64,000 bases of DNA from contig NZ_JAXEXL010000013.1 in NCBI RefSeq assembly GCF_034113385.1, positions 62,001-126,000 of the forward strand, read 5' to 3'. This DNA is from Atopobium sp034113385 (lineage in GTDB: Bacteria > Actinomycetota > Coriobacteriia > Coriobacteriales > Atopobiaceae). Positions within the stretch are counted from its first letter, which is position 1. Each line of letters opens with the position of its first letter. The notes below the pieces were generated by a model that was not told the DNA's origin, searched no databases, and saw only the letters and a list, made by a program, of their open reading frames with translations. Both the position numbers and the translations under genes were made by a program. Positions 42,227 through 51,355 of the stretch are shown piece after piece.

Positions 42227-45200
42227 ATGGCATCCCAACACAACAGGAAGAAGGCTGTTGTTGCAGCTCTCGTCCTCAGTTTAGGTCTTGGAACTGTAGC
42301 AGCTCCCCCGCTGGCAAATTTTGTGAATCAGCGTGCTTTGCTCATTGCAACGGTTGCTCAGGCCCAGACAGTCGGGAAGTTCGAACGTACTGACGCAAAG
42401 GCAGTTGCCGGACAAAAGGTGGGCATCTCCATGACGGAGGAGCGTTCCTATAAGGCAACCGTACCTACAAAGGCTGCTAGTGTAGAGGAGCTCCAGCAGC
42501 AAATTGATGCCGGTAAGGTTACGTGGACTCTGTCCCGCGACAAGGGCATTATGGATCCAGAAATCTACCCCAAGCAGTATATGGGTGGCAAGCTGGATGA
42601 GTGGAAGACCGTTGCTGTTAAGGTAAGCGGAAGCCCCAAGATTGCTTCTCAGCCTATGTTTAGTGACATCACTATGAGGGCAGAGGAAGTTGATGGTACG
42701 CCCAGCATCGTTCTTACCTTTAACAACAAGCTGCTCTTTGGTCTTGATGGTATTGACGTACGCGCCCGTGCTACGGTGCGTTCTGCCATGTATGACTATA
42801 CAGGCACCTTCAAGCTTGCATGCTCAGTGGATGGAACTGAGCTGTACAGCACTGACGTTGATGTTCGTCCTTATGACGAGTACCGCACTCAGGAAGAGAT
42901 TTATAAAGAGCTGCCTGAGCTAGTGGCACAGGCCAACGCCAATGGTATGTATGCAGAGATTCGTGAGCTGGGTAAGACGGTGCAAGGGCGTCCTATTCAA
43001 GCTGTCTTTGTTGCTAAATCTAAGGCTGATTTAGACAATTACCAGGCACTTAAAAAGCGCATGGAATCTGAGCCTGCAAAGGTTCAGGAAGAGGTAAAGG
43101 CAGGTACGCTTAAGTATAAGGTACCTGTTGTATACAGCAACGTTCATGCGGATGAGATTGTAGCTGTAGATGCAGTCATGCAATTTATGCGTGACCTTTC
43201 TACGGGCAAACCTCTTGAGTACAAAACCATAACTAGCCTTACCGATGCTGGTAAGCAAGAGCTTGCTACCGAGATGTCAGCAGATGGCAAGGTTTGGTCT
43301 GATCTTATTAAAGATAAGGTTACTGGCGTTGGTTACCTGCGCGGTGATGGTGGCGGTGGCAGTGTTGCTTCTGCAGACCTTTCTGAGGAGCAGCTTGATA
43401 AGTACTACAACAGAGAGACCAAGACCTTTGATCCCTCTAAGCTGCTGGATGACATGTTCTTTGTACTCATTCCTTCCGAGAATGCAGATGCTCGCGAGGT
43501 AAATGTACGTACCAATGCCAATGCATTTGACCTCAACCGTGACAACACCTATCAGACACAGCCCGAGACTCAGGCAATGTCTGGTTTCTTGTCTCAGTGG
43601 AACCCCCTGTCTTTGCATGAGGTTCATGGCTACTATGAGCAGTATCAGGTAGAGCCATGCTCTCCTACGCATGATCCCAACAACGAGTATGACCTGTTTA
43701 TTGACACGGCACTCGCTCAAGGTGAAGCCTTTATGGCTGCTTCTATCTCTAACAATGAGACCATCAATTCCGTACAGATGCCCATGCGCGACTATCTGAA
43801 GAAGCAAAGTGATGGCTCTAAGTATTGGGCAGAGCCCTTTGATGATATGTCTACGAGCTATACCCCTCAGTACGCTATGATGCACGGTACCAATGCATAT
43901 ACCGTTGAGGCTCCCTCGGCAAACGTAGATGCCGTGTATGCGCTTGAGTACGGCTTTATTGGTAATGCAGACTTTATCGCCGCCAACAAAGATCGCATGT
44001 TCATCAATCAGCTTGAGCGCTTCCGTCGTGGTATCGAGAATATCGACGCAGACGCTATTCGTCCCTACTATGTAGATCAGTATGATGTTGCTGGTGCTGA
44101 GGCAGACCTCTTCCGTCCTCAAAACAATGAGAACCACAATTTCTTCCCTGAGTATTACGTCATTCCTATGGATGCCAAAAACCAGCAGGACCGTGCAGCT
44201 GCAAGCAAAACTATTGCCTTGCTTTTGCACAATGGCGTAAAGATTGATCAACTTACCAAGGAAGTTACCGTTGGCGATAAAACCTATGCTGCTGGAACGG
44301 TTATTGTTAACATGCGCCAGGCAAAGCGTAATATGGCTAACTGCGTTCTCTATCCCAACCTCGTCATTTCTGATTGGGCACAGTACACGCTGTATTCTGA
44401 GCCTGTTACTAACTTCGCTGAGTTCCGTGGCTTTGACATGGACACCATTCGCAAGGTTGGTGCTTTTGCAGCAGAGTCCATGGAGCAAATAACTGAGGCT
44501 CCTAAGACCGCTACTGTGTCTGAGGGTCAGGGTGCTATCTCCATTATTAAGAATAATGGTCTTGATGCTATTAACGCAGTAAATGCCCTGCTCAAAGATG
44601 GTAAGGGCGTTGGCCTTATTACTGAAGGCGACCATGCGGGCAGCTATGTTGTAGCAGCGTCTGACCTGACGGCAGTTCAGGACAAGTGGACCTTAGATGT
44701 GGTTAACACACAAGACATGCCTAAGGCCAAGAAACTTGCTAACAACATTAAGGTATACGTTCCTGTTGGAAATTCCGACTTTGTGACCGACGCAGACGGT
44801 AACGAGGTCGGTATGAAGGGATACAAGAATCGCCTTAACACCGAGCGTGGTTGGGATATTTTTGCCCTTCAGACTCAGATGGGCTTTGAGCTCACTACCA
44901 ACCTGGATGAGGCTAATGTTATTGTTGGCTCCCAGTATCCCGTTAACGCAGATGAAGTAGTGGCCAAGATTAAGGCTGGTACTCCTTATATTGCGTACAC
45001 CGCAGATGCCATGGGCTTCCTTAAGGAAAGCAATCTTATGCCCGGGTTTGCAGGCGTGCCTGATAATGACTGGTGGGGCTTTGACGCTTTGAGTAAGGTT
45101 GAGTTCCCCGAGAAGGACATCATTACTGATACCTATGCAAATGAAGGTGACTTCAAGATGTATGGGTACGGTGGTGGTTACATCACCGATGTTCCTACTG

Positions 45201-45928
45201 GCGGAAAAGTTCTTATCAAGACCACTCAGGATGAACCTCTCGAGGCCTTTATGACCAAGGAGGCTATCCAGAAGTATAAGGGCTCTATTCAGGCTATTGA
45301 TTATCAGCAAAATGGTGTAAACGTAGCCGTCTTTGCTAATACCTTGGTAAACAAGGCTCACCAGCAGGATGACTATCGCTACCTCACTGCAGCTCTGTAT
45401 TCCAAGCTTACGGGCGAGGACTTTGTGATTGACAACCCCACTCCTGCCTACAAGATGATTAAGGAAACCCCTGAGGTTAAGCAGGGCGATACCGCATTGT
45501 TTGCTTCTGATGCTCCCTTTAACAAGTTTAAAGAAGTACAGGTAGATAATGAGATTGTAGATCCTAAGTTCTATACCGCAGCTGATGGTTCTACCGAGAT
45601 TACCCTAAGCGGGGACTTTACCAAGACCCTTGCTTTGGGCGTGCACTCCATCACTATTGTTTCTAATGATGGTCAGGTAAGTGGCAAGTTCACCGTTGTT
45701 AAGGCAGCAGATCCCAACAATCCCAACAATCCTAACAACAATAACAACAAGCCTCATGCAGACGATAATAAGCCTGGCACCAAAAAACCTGGCACGCACA
45801 ATCCCTTTGGCAAGCTGCTTCCCAAGACGGGTGATTATGCAACTGCAGCAGTACCTTTCATTTTGGTTGGTGCGGCTGTAGCTGGTGGAGCTGCCTATTA
45901 CTTCAAGAAAAAGGGCGGAAAGAAATAA
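42227..45928 (+). CDS. LPXTG-anchored M14 metallocarboxypeptidase
   Basis: The 1233-residue product starts at 42227 (AAGGTGAG upstream). It has a signal peptide (about 1-45), an N-terminal domain, an M14 zinc peptidase domain from about residue 225 (YKELPELVAQANANGMYAEI, zinc motif NVHADEIVAVDAVMQFM, NAFDLNRDNT, SLHEVHGYY, and the catalytic-type glutamate in YTVEAPSANVDA), a large C-terminal region, a linker of PNNPNNPN and KPG repeats and a sortase signal LLPKTG, helix and KKKGGKK. It is displayed on the wall and probably trims peptides or proteins outside the cell, feeding peptide and amino-acid fermentation. Confidence 0.93.
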   Translation: MASQHNRKKAVVAALVLSLGLGTVAAPPLANFVNQRALLIATVAQAQTVGKFERTDAKAVAGQKVGISMTEERSYKATVPTKAASVEELQQQIDAGKVTWTLSRDKGIMDPEIYPKQYMGGKLDEWKTVAVKVSGSPKIASQPMFSDITMRAEEVDGTPSIVLTFNNKLLFGLDGIDVRARATVRSAMYDYTGTFKLACSVDGTELYSTDVDVRPYDEYRTQEEIYKELPELVAQANANGMYAEIRELGKTVQGRPIQAVFVAKSKADLDNYQALKKRMESEPAKVQEEVKAGTLKYKVPVVYSNVHADEIVAVDAVMQFMRDLSTGKPLEYKTITSLTDAGKQELATEMSADGKVWSDLIKDKVTGVGYLRGDGGGGSVASADLSEEQLDKYYNRETKTFDPSKLLDDMFFVLIPSENADAREVNVRTNANAFDLNRDNTYQTQPETQAMSGFLSQWNPLSLHEVHGYYEQYQVEPCSPTHDPNNEYDLFIDTALAQGEAFMAASISNNETINSVQMPMRDYLKKQSDGSKYWAEPFDDMSTSYTPQYAMMHGTNAYTVEAPSANVDAVYALEYGFIGNADFIAANKDRMFINQLERFRRGIENIDADAIRPYYVDQYDVAGAEADLFRPQNNENHNFFPEYYVIPMDAKNQQDRAAASKTIALLLHNGVKIDQLTKEVTVGDKTYAAGTVIVNMRQAKRNMANCVLYPNLVISDWAQYTLYSEPVTNFAEFRGFDMDTIRKVGAFAAESMEQITEAPKTATVSEGQGAISIIKNNGLDAINAVNALLKDGKGVGLITEGDHAGSYVVAASDLTAVQDKWTLDVVNTQDMPKAKKLANNIKVYVPVGNSDFVTDADGNEVGMKGYKNRLNTERGWDIFALQTQMGFELTTNLDEANVIVGSQYPVNADEVVAKIKAGTPYIAYTADAMGFLKESNLMPGFAGVPDNDWWGFDALSKVEFPEKDIITDTYANEGDFKMYGYGGGYITDVPTGGKVLIKTTQDEPLEAFMTKEAIQKYKGSIQAIDYQQNGVNVAVFANTLVNKAHQQDDYRYLTAALYSKLTGEDFVIDNPTPAYKMIKETPEVKQGDTALFASDAPFNKFKEVQVDNEIVDPKFYTAADGSTEITLSGDFTKTLALGVHSITIVSNDGQVSGKFTVVKAADPNNPNNPNNNNNKPHADDNKPGTKKPGTHNPFGKLLPKTGDYATAAVPFILVGAAVAGGAAYYFKKKGGKK

Positions 45929-45983
45929 GCCACGGTGACTAAGTGACTAATTTCTTGCAAGGCGTGTAACGTTTGGCACAAGC

Positions 45984-46025
45984 AAACCGAGTCAGAGACA
46001 TGTGTTTCTGGCTCGGTTTTGTTTG
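45984..46025 (+). terminator. Terminator after the M14 peptidase gene
   Basis: Long stem AAACCGAGTCAGAGAC / GTTTCTGGCTCGGTTT with G-T pairs and a short loop, then a T-rich run. Confidence 0.8.
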
Positions 46026-46118
46026 TTGGAAGTCGTTGCAAGAAACCGCTTACCGTTGTTAGACATTTTTATTCGTATGCTGGCTACAATATCGATATTG
46101 CATTTTGCAACGTAGTTG

Positions 46119-46152
46119 TCATGCAAACAACAGAGTCATGCAAACAACAGAG
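46119..46152. repeat. Perfect 17-bp tandem duplication
   Basis: TCATGCAAACAACAGAG occurs twice, back to back, about 30 bases before the gene at 46185. It could change promoter spacing if copy number varies. Confidence 0.8.
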
Positions 46153-46184
46153 CGTAGGTATATCTATTTTTGGCGGGAGTAAAG

Positions 46185-46850
46185 ATGGATCAAACGGCAA
46201 ATCAAGCTTTTGAGCTGGGAACTCCAGCAATCGTATGCCGCTGGCGCTTATGCGCATCAACGCTTCCATTAGAGAACCGCCTGCTTCGTGCCTTAGGTAA
46301 ACGCAAGATACACAATGAGCCCGTGTCGCGCAAACTGCTTGCATGGGCAAAGCAGCACTTGGAATGGACATTGTGCAGCGGTTCTTCTGAATACCCCGAT
46401 GGCACGCTTATGGTTGTTATTGATGAGGATGGCCAGGCAATTATGTCGGTAGGCCCCTATGTAGCTTTGGAGTCAAACAGCCTGAGCGCGCTTATCGATC
46501 GTGCTCGCCTTTCGTATGTGGAGGCGCAAAAGACCTGTGTTGCACCAGAGACGCTTTGGGTGGTTAAAAACGAGGTGCTCTATGCTGGCGTAGAGCCTGG
46601 TAGGTTTATCTCAGGCGTTTCTCTGCTTGTTGCAGATTTAGCCCGCACACTGGGTATTCCTGTGGTGTATGATCCAGACGTGGTGGAAAAACTTGCACAT
46701 AAGCAGATGGCCTTTGATCAAGTCTTTTTATGTTCAGATGAGCATGGTGTTGTGGCTGCTGATGGCTATAACACAGGCATGGCACAAAAGTTTGTAAGCA
46801 GTTATCACACCTTATTTGAAAAACAGCGTAAAAAGATGCAGACAAGGTAA
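46185..46850 (+). CDS. Hypothetical protein, possibly degenerate class IV aminotransferase
   Basis: The 221-residue product starts at 46185 after GGGAG. Parts are reminiscent of the aminodeoxychorismate lyase / branched-chain aminotransferase fold: ENRLLRALGKRKIHNEPVSR early on and QVFLCSDEHGVVAADGYNTG near the end. I did not find the conserved PLP lysine and glutamate in their normal context, so any relation is weak. It has no signal peptide or membrane segment. The QueT-like operon follows after a gap of about 87 bases. Confidence 0.6.
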   Translation: MDQTANQAFELGTPAIVCRWRLCASTLPLENRLLRALGKRKIHNEPVSRKLLAWAKQHLEWTLCSGSSEYPDGTLMVVIDEDGQAIMSVGPYVALESNSLSALIDRARLSYVEAQKTCVAPETLWVVKNEVLYAGVEPGRFISGVSLLVADLARTLGIPVVYDPDVVEKLAHKQMAFDQVFLCSDEHGVVAADGYNTGMAQKFVSSYHTLFEKQRKKMQTR

Positions 46851-46937
46851 GTCCTTGGTAAGGCGTCCTCCTTTAGGCTTTAGGAAATGACGGCTAATGC
46901 GTTAAACTGGATGAGTTGTCTGCTAAAGGAGTTCACT

Positions 46938-47516
46938 TTGTCGAGTATACAAAAGACTACACGCCTTGCACGTATTGGCATGATTGCTGCGGCATACGCA
47001 GCTGCCAGCATTATGACGTTACTGTTTTTGAGCGGTCTTGCTTGGGGGCCCGTGCAATTTAGAGTTTCAGAAGCACTTGTGGTACTTGCGCTGTTTACTG
47101 TAGATGCTGTTCCTGGCTTAGCGCTTGGCTGTGTAATTGCAAATGTGGTCAATGTTGTGCTGAGTGGCTCAGGCGCTCTGGGTCTGTTTGATGTAGTCTT
47201 TGGTTCATGCGCCACACTTTTTGGCGCTTGGATTACCTGGCGTTTGCGTGATAACCCCAAGCTGGCGCTGCTTGGTCCCGTGCTAGCAAATGCTCTTATT
47301 GTCTCGGCATATTTGCCAATAATTCTTGCCGGCCTAGGTTTTTATACCATTCCGTTTACTTCTATTTCTCTTGAGGGCACCTATCCATTTATGTACTTGT
47401 TTGGCTTTATTGCTACTGGCCTTGGTGAGGCCGTGGTGCTCTATGTTTTAGGATTACCTTTGGCTACAGCGCTCAGTAAAGCCTCTTTTATTCAAAAAAT
47501 GAAGGAAGAAGCGTAA
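46938..47516 (+). CDS. queT: QueT-like transporter
   Basis: The 192-residue product has about six membrane helices and the QueT hallmark near TM2-TM3, WGPVQFRVSEALVVLALFTV, followed by VPGLALGCVIANVVNVV. QueT is the membrane component of ECF-type uptake of queuosine precursors. AAGGAG precedes a TTG at 46938, and I choose that start over the upstream in-frame ATG at 46887. It is coupled to the following sensor kinase (stop/start TAATG). gluQ in the same window also belongs to queuosine biology. I see no preQ1 riboswitch upstream. Confidence 0.85.
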   Translation: MSSIQKTTRLARIGMIAAAYAAASIMTLLFLSGLAWGPVQFRVSEALVVLALFTVDAVPGLALGCVIANVVNVVLSGSGALGLFDVVFGSCATLFGAWITWRLRDNPKLALLGPVLANALIVSAYLPIILAGLGFYTIPFTSISLEGTYPFMYLFGFIATGLGEAVVLYVLGLPLATALSKASFIQKMKEEA

Positions 47517-48823
47517 TGCGTCGACTTGACGAGCATGGATACCAAATACTTTTTATAATTGCGAGTATCTTAGGTAGTATCACAATTTTGTTTTTATCCT
47601 ATGCACTCGTTGAGGATATGGATCTTGAGTCAATACTTATCGTTCTTATAGCTATAAGTTCAATTCTTATTTTGGTACTGGGTGGTATTTTTTATCCACA
47701 AGAGATTAGAACGAATACTACTCGTCAGGTTTTACATGCGGCATATCATATATCCGAAGTGCTGCAAAATGGACTTACGTACAGCAACGCTAATGCTATC
47801 TGTAAGATTTTGCTTAAATATGCAGATGCGGATGCTGTAGCCATTACAAATACGGAGGCCGTTTTAGGATATGAAGGACAAATGGCTTCCGAGTATCCTT
47901 TAGGTACACCCATTCATACGTCGGCAACAAAAGAGGTTTTGCAAACGGGTGTTACTACGCTATTTAGACAAATTGCCACTACGGGTGCTTCGGGTACCCA
48001 CACTATTCCTGCGGGAATCATTGGCCCTCTTATAGTGCGCGATAAGGTCATAGGCGTTGTAAAGTTTTATTATCATAATCCCCGCAAGGCAAATCGAACA
48101 CAGTTTGCGCTGGTTAAAGGCTTATCAAACCTGCTTTCTATCCAGTTGTCTGCCGAAGAACTGGAGCGGCAGGCAGAGCTTACTGCTAAAGCAGAGGTCA
48201 AGGCCCTACAGGCACAAATCAATCCTCATTTCTTGTTTAATACGCTTAATACTATGGCGTCACTCACCAGAACGAATCCCATGCGTGCTCGTACCTTATT
48301 GCGTGAGTTTGCAACGTTTTATCGGCAAACCTTGGAAAACTCAGAGGCGCTCATTTCCATAGAGAAGGAATTGGAGCAAACACGCCGGTATTTGAGTTTT
48401 GAGCATGCTCGCTTTGGCGAAGACCGCATCATAGAGCGTGAATATATTGAGCCTGGTTGTGAACAAATCCAAGTACCAGCATTTATCATCCAGCCTATCG
48501 TAGAAAATGCAGTGCGTCATGCCATGCGTGATGATGGACCGCTGCACATCGATATTCACATTGCGACTGAAGGAAATGACATTCTGATTTCTGTGACGGA
48601 CGATGGCTTGGGTATGGACGAAGAGGCGGCCTCTCGTTTGGCAGGGGAGCCCGTCAGTCCTGATTCTACAAGCGAGAAAGGCACAGGCATTGCCATGCGT
48701 AATGTTCAAGAACGTATCGAGCATATTTTTGGTGCTGATTCGGGTATAGAGATAATGTCACGCCCAGATGAAGGCACGAGCATTTCTATCCGCCTTGCCA
48801 ATGCAGTGGCAAATAAACTCTAA
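47516..48823 (+). CDS. LytS-type sensor histidine kinase
   Basis: The 435-residue product has two N-terminal membrane helices (about 10-35 and 42-60), a GAF domain (about 70-210), and a His_kinase domain with phospho-acceptor histidine in QINPHFLFNTLNTMASL. A HATPase domain follows with IVENAVRHAMRD and GTGIAMRNVQERIEHIFG. This is the short LytS/BtsS type, without the multi-helix sensor of LytS. Its ATG shares a base with the QueT stop (TAATG). The response regulator gene follows after about 87 bases. The co-translation with a QueT gene suggests a link to its substrate or simply a shared message. Confidence 0.92.
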   Translation: MRRLDEHGYQILFIIASILGSITILFLSYALVEDMDLESILIVLIAISSILILVLGGIFYPQEIRTNTTRQVLHAAYHISEVLQNGLTYSNANAICKILLKYADADAVAITNTEAVLGYEGQMASEYPLGTPIHTSATKEVLQTGVTTLFRQIATTGASGTHTIPAGIIGPLIVRDKVIGVVKFYYHNPRKANRTQFALVKGLSNLLSIQLSAEELERQAELTAKAEVKALQAQINPHFLFNTLNTMASLTRTNPMRARTLLREFATFYRQTLENSEALISIEKELEQTRRYLSFEHARFGEDRIIEREYIEPGCEQIQVPAFIIQPIVENAVRHAMRDDGPLHIDIHIATEGNDILISVTDDGLGMDEEAASRLAGEPVSPDSTSEKGTGIAMRNVQERIEHIFGADSGIEIMSRPDEGTSISIRLANAVANKL

Positions 48824-48910
48824 GCGGTATGAAGTTTGCTATTATTAGGTGTTGTGTCAGTTACGTATGAGTTTGTTACCTAACTGAGATTGCTAGAACG
48901 GAGTACGTAT

Positions 48911-49630
48911 ATGCTTTCTGCGATGATCATTGATGACGAAGCCCCAGCACGTTCTGAGCTTAGTTACCTCCTCAAGGAGACCGGTCGCGTAGATTATATC
49001 GTGGAAGCCTCTAATGCTCGTCAAGCTGTAGAGAAACTCATGGAGGGCCGCGTAGACGTCCTGTTTATGGACATCTCCATGCCAAAAACCACAGGTATGC
49101 AGCTTGCAGAGGCTATGCAAAAAATCAAGAATCCTCCTGCCATAGTGTTTGTTACGGCTCATAGCGAGTACGCGCTTAATGCTTTTAATGTAGACGCCGT
49201 GGACTATCTTATGAAACCAGTAGAGAGTGAGCGTTTGACGCAAGCTCTTAACAAGGTGCAAAAGCGTTTGGCTCCCGCCACGGAAGGGCATACCGCTATC
49301 GAGCGTATTCCTGTCGAGAAGGCCGGTCGTAAAGTTCTTGTTCCTGTAGACACCATTCGCTACATTGAGGCAAAGGATGACTATTCCTGTATTTACACAG
49401 ATACCGATAGGTATTTGTCTACTACCTCATTAGCTCAATTGGAAAACAAGCTGTCTGCACACGGGTTCTTCCGAGTACACCGCGGTTATATTGTTAACTT
49501 GGAGTACATCGAAGACGTAGCAGGCGTTTCTAGTGGTAATTTACAATTGGGGTTGAGTGGCATTACTGACAAGAAAATCTCTGTTTCTCGTCGCCGTGTT
49601 GTTCAGCTCAAGCGTACGCTCGGCATTTAA
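48911..49630 (+). CDS. LytTR-family response regulator
   Basis: The 239-residue product has a receiver domain with D8/D9, phospho-acceptor D54 in VLFMDISMPKTTG and the lysine in DYLMKPVES. A LytTR DNA-binding domain (about 135-235) shows EAKDDYSCIYTDTDRYLSTT and FFRVHRGYIVNLEYI. It pairs with the LytS-type kinase just upstream. I choose the ATG at 48911 (GGAG upstream) over one at 48890. Targets are unknown. Confidence 0.94.
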   Translation: MLSAMIIDDEAPARSELSYLLKETGRVDYIVEASNARQAVEKLMEGRVDVLFMDISMPKTTGMQLAEAMQKIKNPPAIVFVTAHSEYALNAFNVDAVDYLMKPVESERLTQALNKVQKRLAPATEGHTAIERIPVEKAGRKVLVPVDTIRYIEAKDDYSCIYTDTDRYLSTTSLAQLENKLSAHGFFRVHRGYIVNLEYIEDVAGVSSGNLQLGLSGITDKKISVSRRRVVQLKRTLGI

Positions 49631-49676
49631 CTGCACATAAGCGGTAGTGGCTTTAGTACCATAACAAAGGCATATC

Positions 49677-50144
49677 ATGGCTAAAAATGAGATTTCCATT
49701 GGCGTTGTGAGTGACACACATGGCATGTTATCTGATGCATTGTTGGCAGAGCTTGCCACTAATGACTATATCGTTCATGCAGGAGATATTTGTTCTACCA
49801 GCAACTATGATAGTCTCTGCAAGATAGCACCGCTGTATGCCTGTCTTGGCAATAATGATGGGCGTTATCTCTATGGTCCTCATGTAGGCAAGATTACTCG
49901 TTTTGTATTGGGAGGCTTGCGCTGGCAAGTTTGTCATTATCGCGAGATGCTGGATGTAGATAGCTGTGACATTGCAATTTGCGGCCACACCCACAAGCCT
50001 TTTGTAGAGCATACAAAATCCAACGTGTTAGTCATGAACCCTGGCAGTCCTACCTATCCTCGCACTATGATGGGTCCTACCTGCGGAAAGATTGTTGTAT
50101 CAGAAGGAAAGATTATCTCTGCTGATATTGTTCTTCTTGATTAA
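49677..50144 (+). CDS. YfcE/MJ0936-type metallophosphoesterase
   Basis: The 155-residue product is a small calcineurin-like phosphodiesterase with the metal motifs GVVSDTHG, HAGDI, GNNDGR and GHTHKPFVEH, and NPGSPTYPR near the end. The family cleaves phosphodiester bonds in the cytoplasm; the physiological substrate is not established. It is a single gene, followed by a terminator. Confidence 0.92.
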   Translation: MAKNEISIGVVSDTHGMLSDALLAELATNDYIVHAGDICSTSNYDSLCKIAPLYACLGNNDGRYLYGPHVGKITRFVLGGLRWQVCHYREMLDVDSCDIAICGHTHKPFVEHTKSNVLVMNPGSPTYPRTMMGPTCGKIVVSEGKIISADIVLLD

Positions 50145-50197
50145 CGTGTGTCTTACAGCCTGCAGAGGCAGTATGTCTGCTTAAAAGCGTAAGAGAA

Positions 50198-50230
50198 AAA
50201 CGACCGTCCGTTTAAACAGGCGGTCGTTTA
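50198..50230 (+). terminator. Terminator after the phosphoesterase gene
   Basis: Stem AAACGACCG / CGGTCGTTT with a loop of about 14 bases, A-rich before and T-rich after. It may also close nearby minus-strand trxA. Confidence 0.75.
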
Positions 50231-50320
50231 TGTCCGAGTCATATGTGCTCAAGCAGCAAGGCAGATAGATAGTCAATTCAAGCTGCACAGCAGGTACATA
50301 CCTAAAAATGCCTCAAAATC

Positions 50321-50641
50321 TTAGAGGTTCTCGTTAATTTCTTTAATAAGAGCAGCCTTAGGCATGTTGCCTACCATCGTATGAACAGGCTGACCATTCT
50401 TAAAAAGAATCAAGGTTGGAATAGAAACAATGTGGAACTTAGTGGCCAAATCTGCCTCATCATCTACATTGCACTTACATACCCTAATGGTATCTGCCAT
50501 CTCGTCAGATACTTCCTCAACAACGGGACCCAACGCACGACAGGGGCCGCACCAAGTTGCCCAAAAGTCTACGAGCACGGGCTTATCGCTGTTTGCTACC
50601 AATGTGTCAAAAGTAGCACTGGTTACTTTCTCAGAAGCCAT
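50321..50641 (-). CDS. trxA: Thioredoxin
   Basis: The 106-residue product has the thioredoxin fold and active site in FWATWCGPCRALGPV, then cis-proline in IVSIPTLILFKNGQP. It reduces protein disulfides in the cytoplasm. The ATG at 50641 follows GGGAGG. It is a single gene, divergent from the gene at 50766; no thioredoxin reductase is in the window. Confidence 0.96.
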   Translation of the reverse strand: MASEKVTSATFDTLVANSDKPVLVDFWATWCGPCRALGPVVEEVSDEMADTIRVCKCNVDDEADLATKFHIVSIPTLILFKNGQPVHTMVGNMPKAALIKEINENL

Positions 50642-50765
50642 AGTTCCTCCCATTCGATACGGGCAAGTCCACCCGTAAAATGTTTAGCTGAGGTTTTTGT
50701 ACCCAGCTCGCCAAAATTATGACGCGCGGTACAATTTGTTTTAGTCAATTTATGATTGGAATGTG

Positions 50766-51323
50766 ATGGCGCCTATGTCAAACAGCCGAGAAACCCGTCG
50801 TGCAGCGTATGTTTCCAAGGCATGTGCTGAGTTTGAGGCTCTTGCAGAGCGTGGCGTGTATATGTCTGGTAACGCCGCAGCGTCCGTTGTACTGCTTAAA
50901 GGTGAGCTCACTGCTGCAGATGCAACGCAGCTCTTTTCTGGACCAGATGGTGTAGCGCTGCGTGCCGCACTTGAACAGTTGGGGTATGCGCCTCAATCGT
51001 GGGGTGGTCTTGCAAGTTGCACGGTCGGCGGTATTCCCCTTAATCCAGCAATCTTGCGAGAAGCTCTGTGTGCGTTTGGCCCAGATACCATTATTATATG
51101 TGATGAGGCAGCAGCCCAGGTTTTTCGTGAAGCGTATGCAGATGAACTGGCGGCTTTACCAGATATTACACAAGCTATGTTGGATAGAGGAGTGGTAGCT
51201 TTGCTGCTGGGTATGCGCGTTCTTAACCTGGGAGGATTTGAAGCCTCGCTATCAGACAAGGCATCCAAACTCAAAATGTGGCATGCTCTTAAGCAGCTCC
51301 CTGCTTTGGGCGAGCCTTTTTAA
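50766..51323 (+). CDS. Hypothetical protein, possibly UDG-fold-related
   Basis: The 185-residue product is soluble. Its middle, VVLLKGELTAADATQLFSGP followed by DGVALRAALEQLGY and FGPDTIIICDEAAAQVFREA, recalls the order of uracil-DNA glycosylase superfamily proteins (a phosphate-loop-like GxxG part, LNPAI, and IIxxxxxAA), but the catalytic residues are not present in recognisable form and there are no iron-sulfur cysteines. It ends in FEASLSDKASKLKMWHALKQ. The start is uncertain between 50763 (GTG), 50766 and 50775. It lies 32 bases before pgi and may share its message. Confidence 0.65.
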   Translation: MAPMSNSRETRRAAYVSKACAEFEALAERGVYMSGNAAASVVLLKGELTAADATQLFSGPDGVALRAALEQLGYAPQSWGGLASCTVGGIPLNPAILREALCAFGPDTIIICDEAAAQVFREAYADELAALPDITQAMLDRGVVALLLGMRVLNLGGFEASLSDKASKLKMWHALKQLPALGEPF

Positions 51324-51355
51324 TGCAGCAAATCCTTGAATGAAAGGTAAGTCAT

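Noticed and set aside
43277..44635. 452-codon minus-strand frame opposite the M14 peptidase
   Set aside because: A shadow of the sense gene, which has zinc motifs and a sortase signal.
46851..46937. preQ1 riboswitch before the QueT-like gene
   Set aside because: No sequence resembling the preQ1-I aptamer (A-rich tail and C-rich loop) was found; a class II form cannot be excluded by eye.
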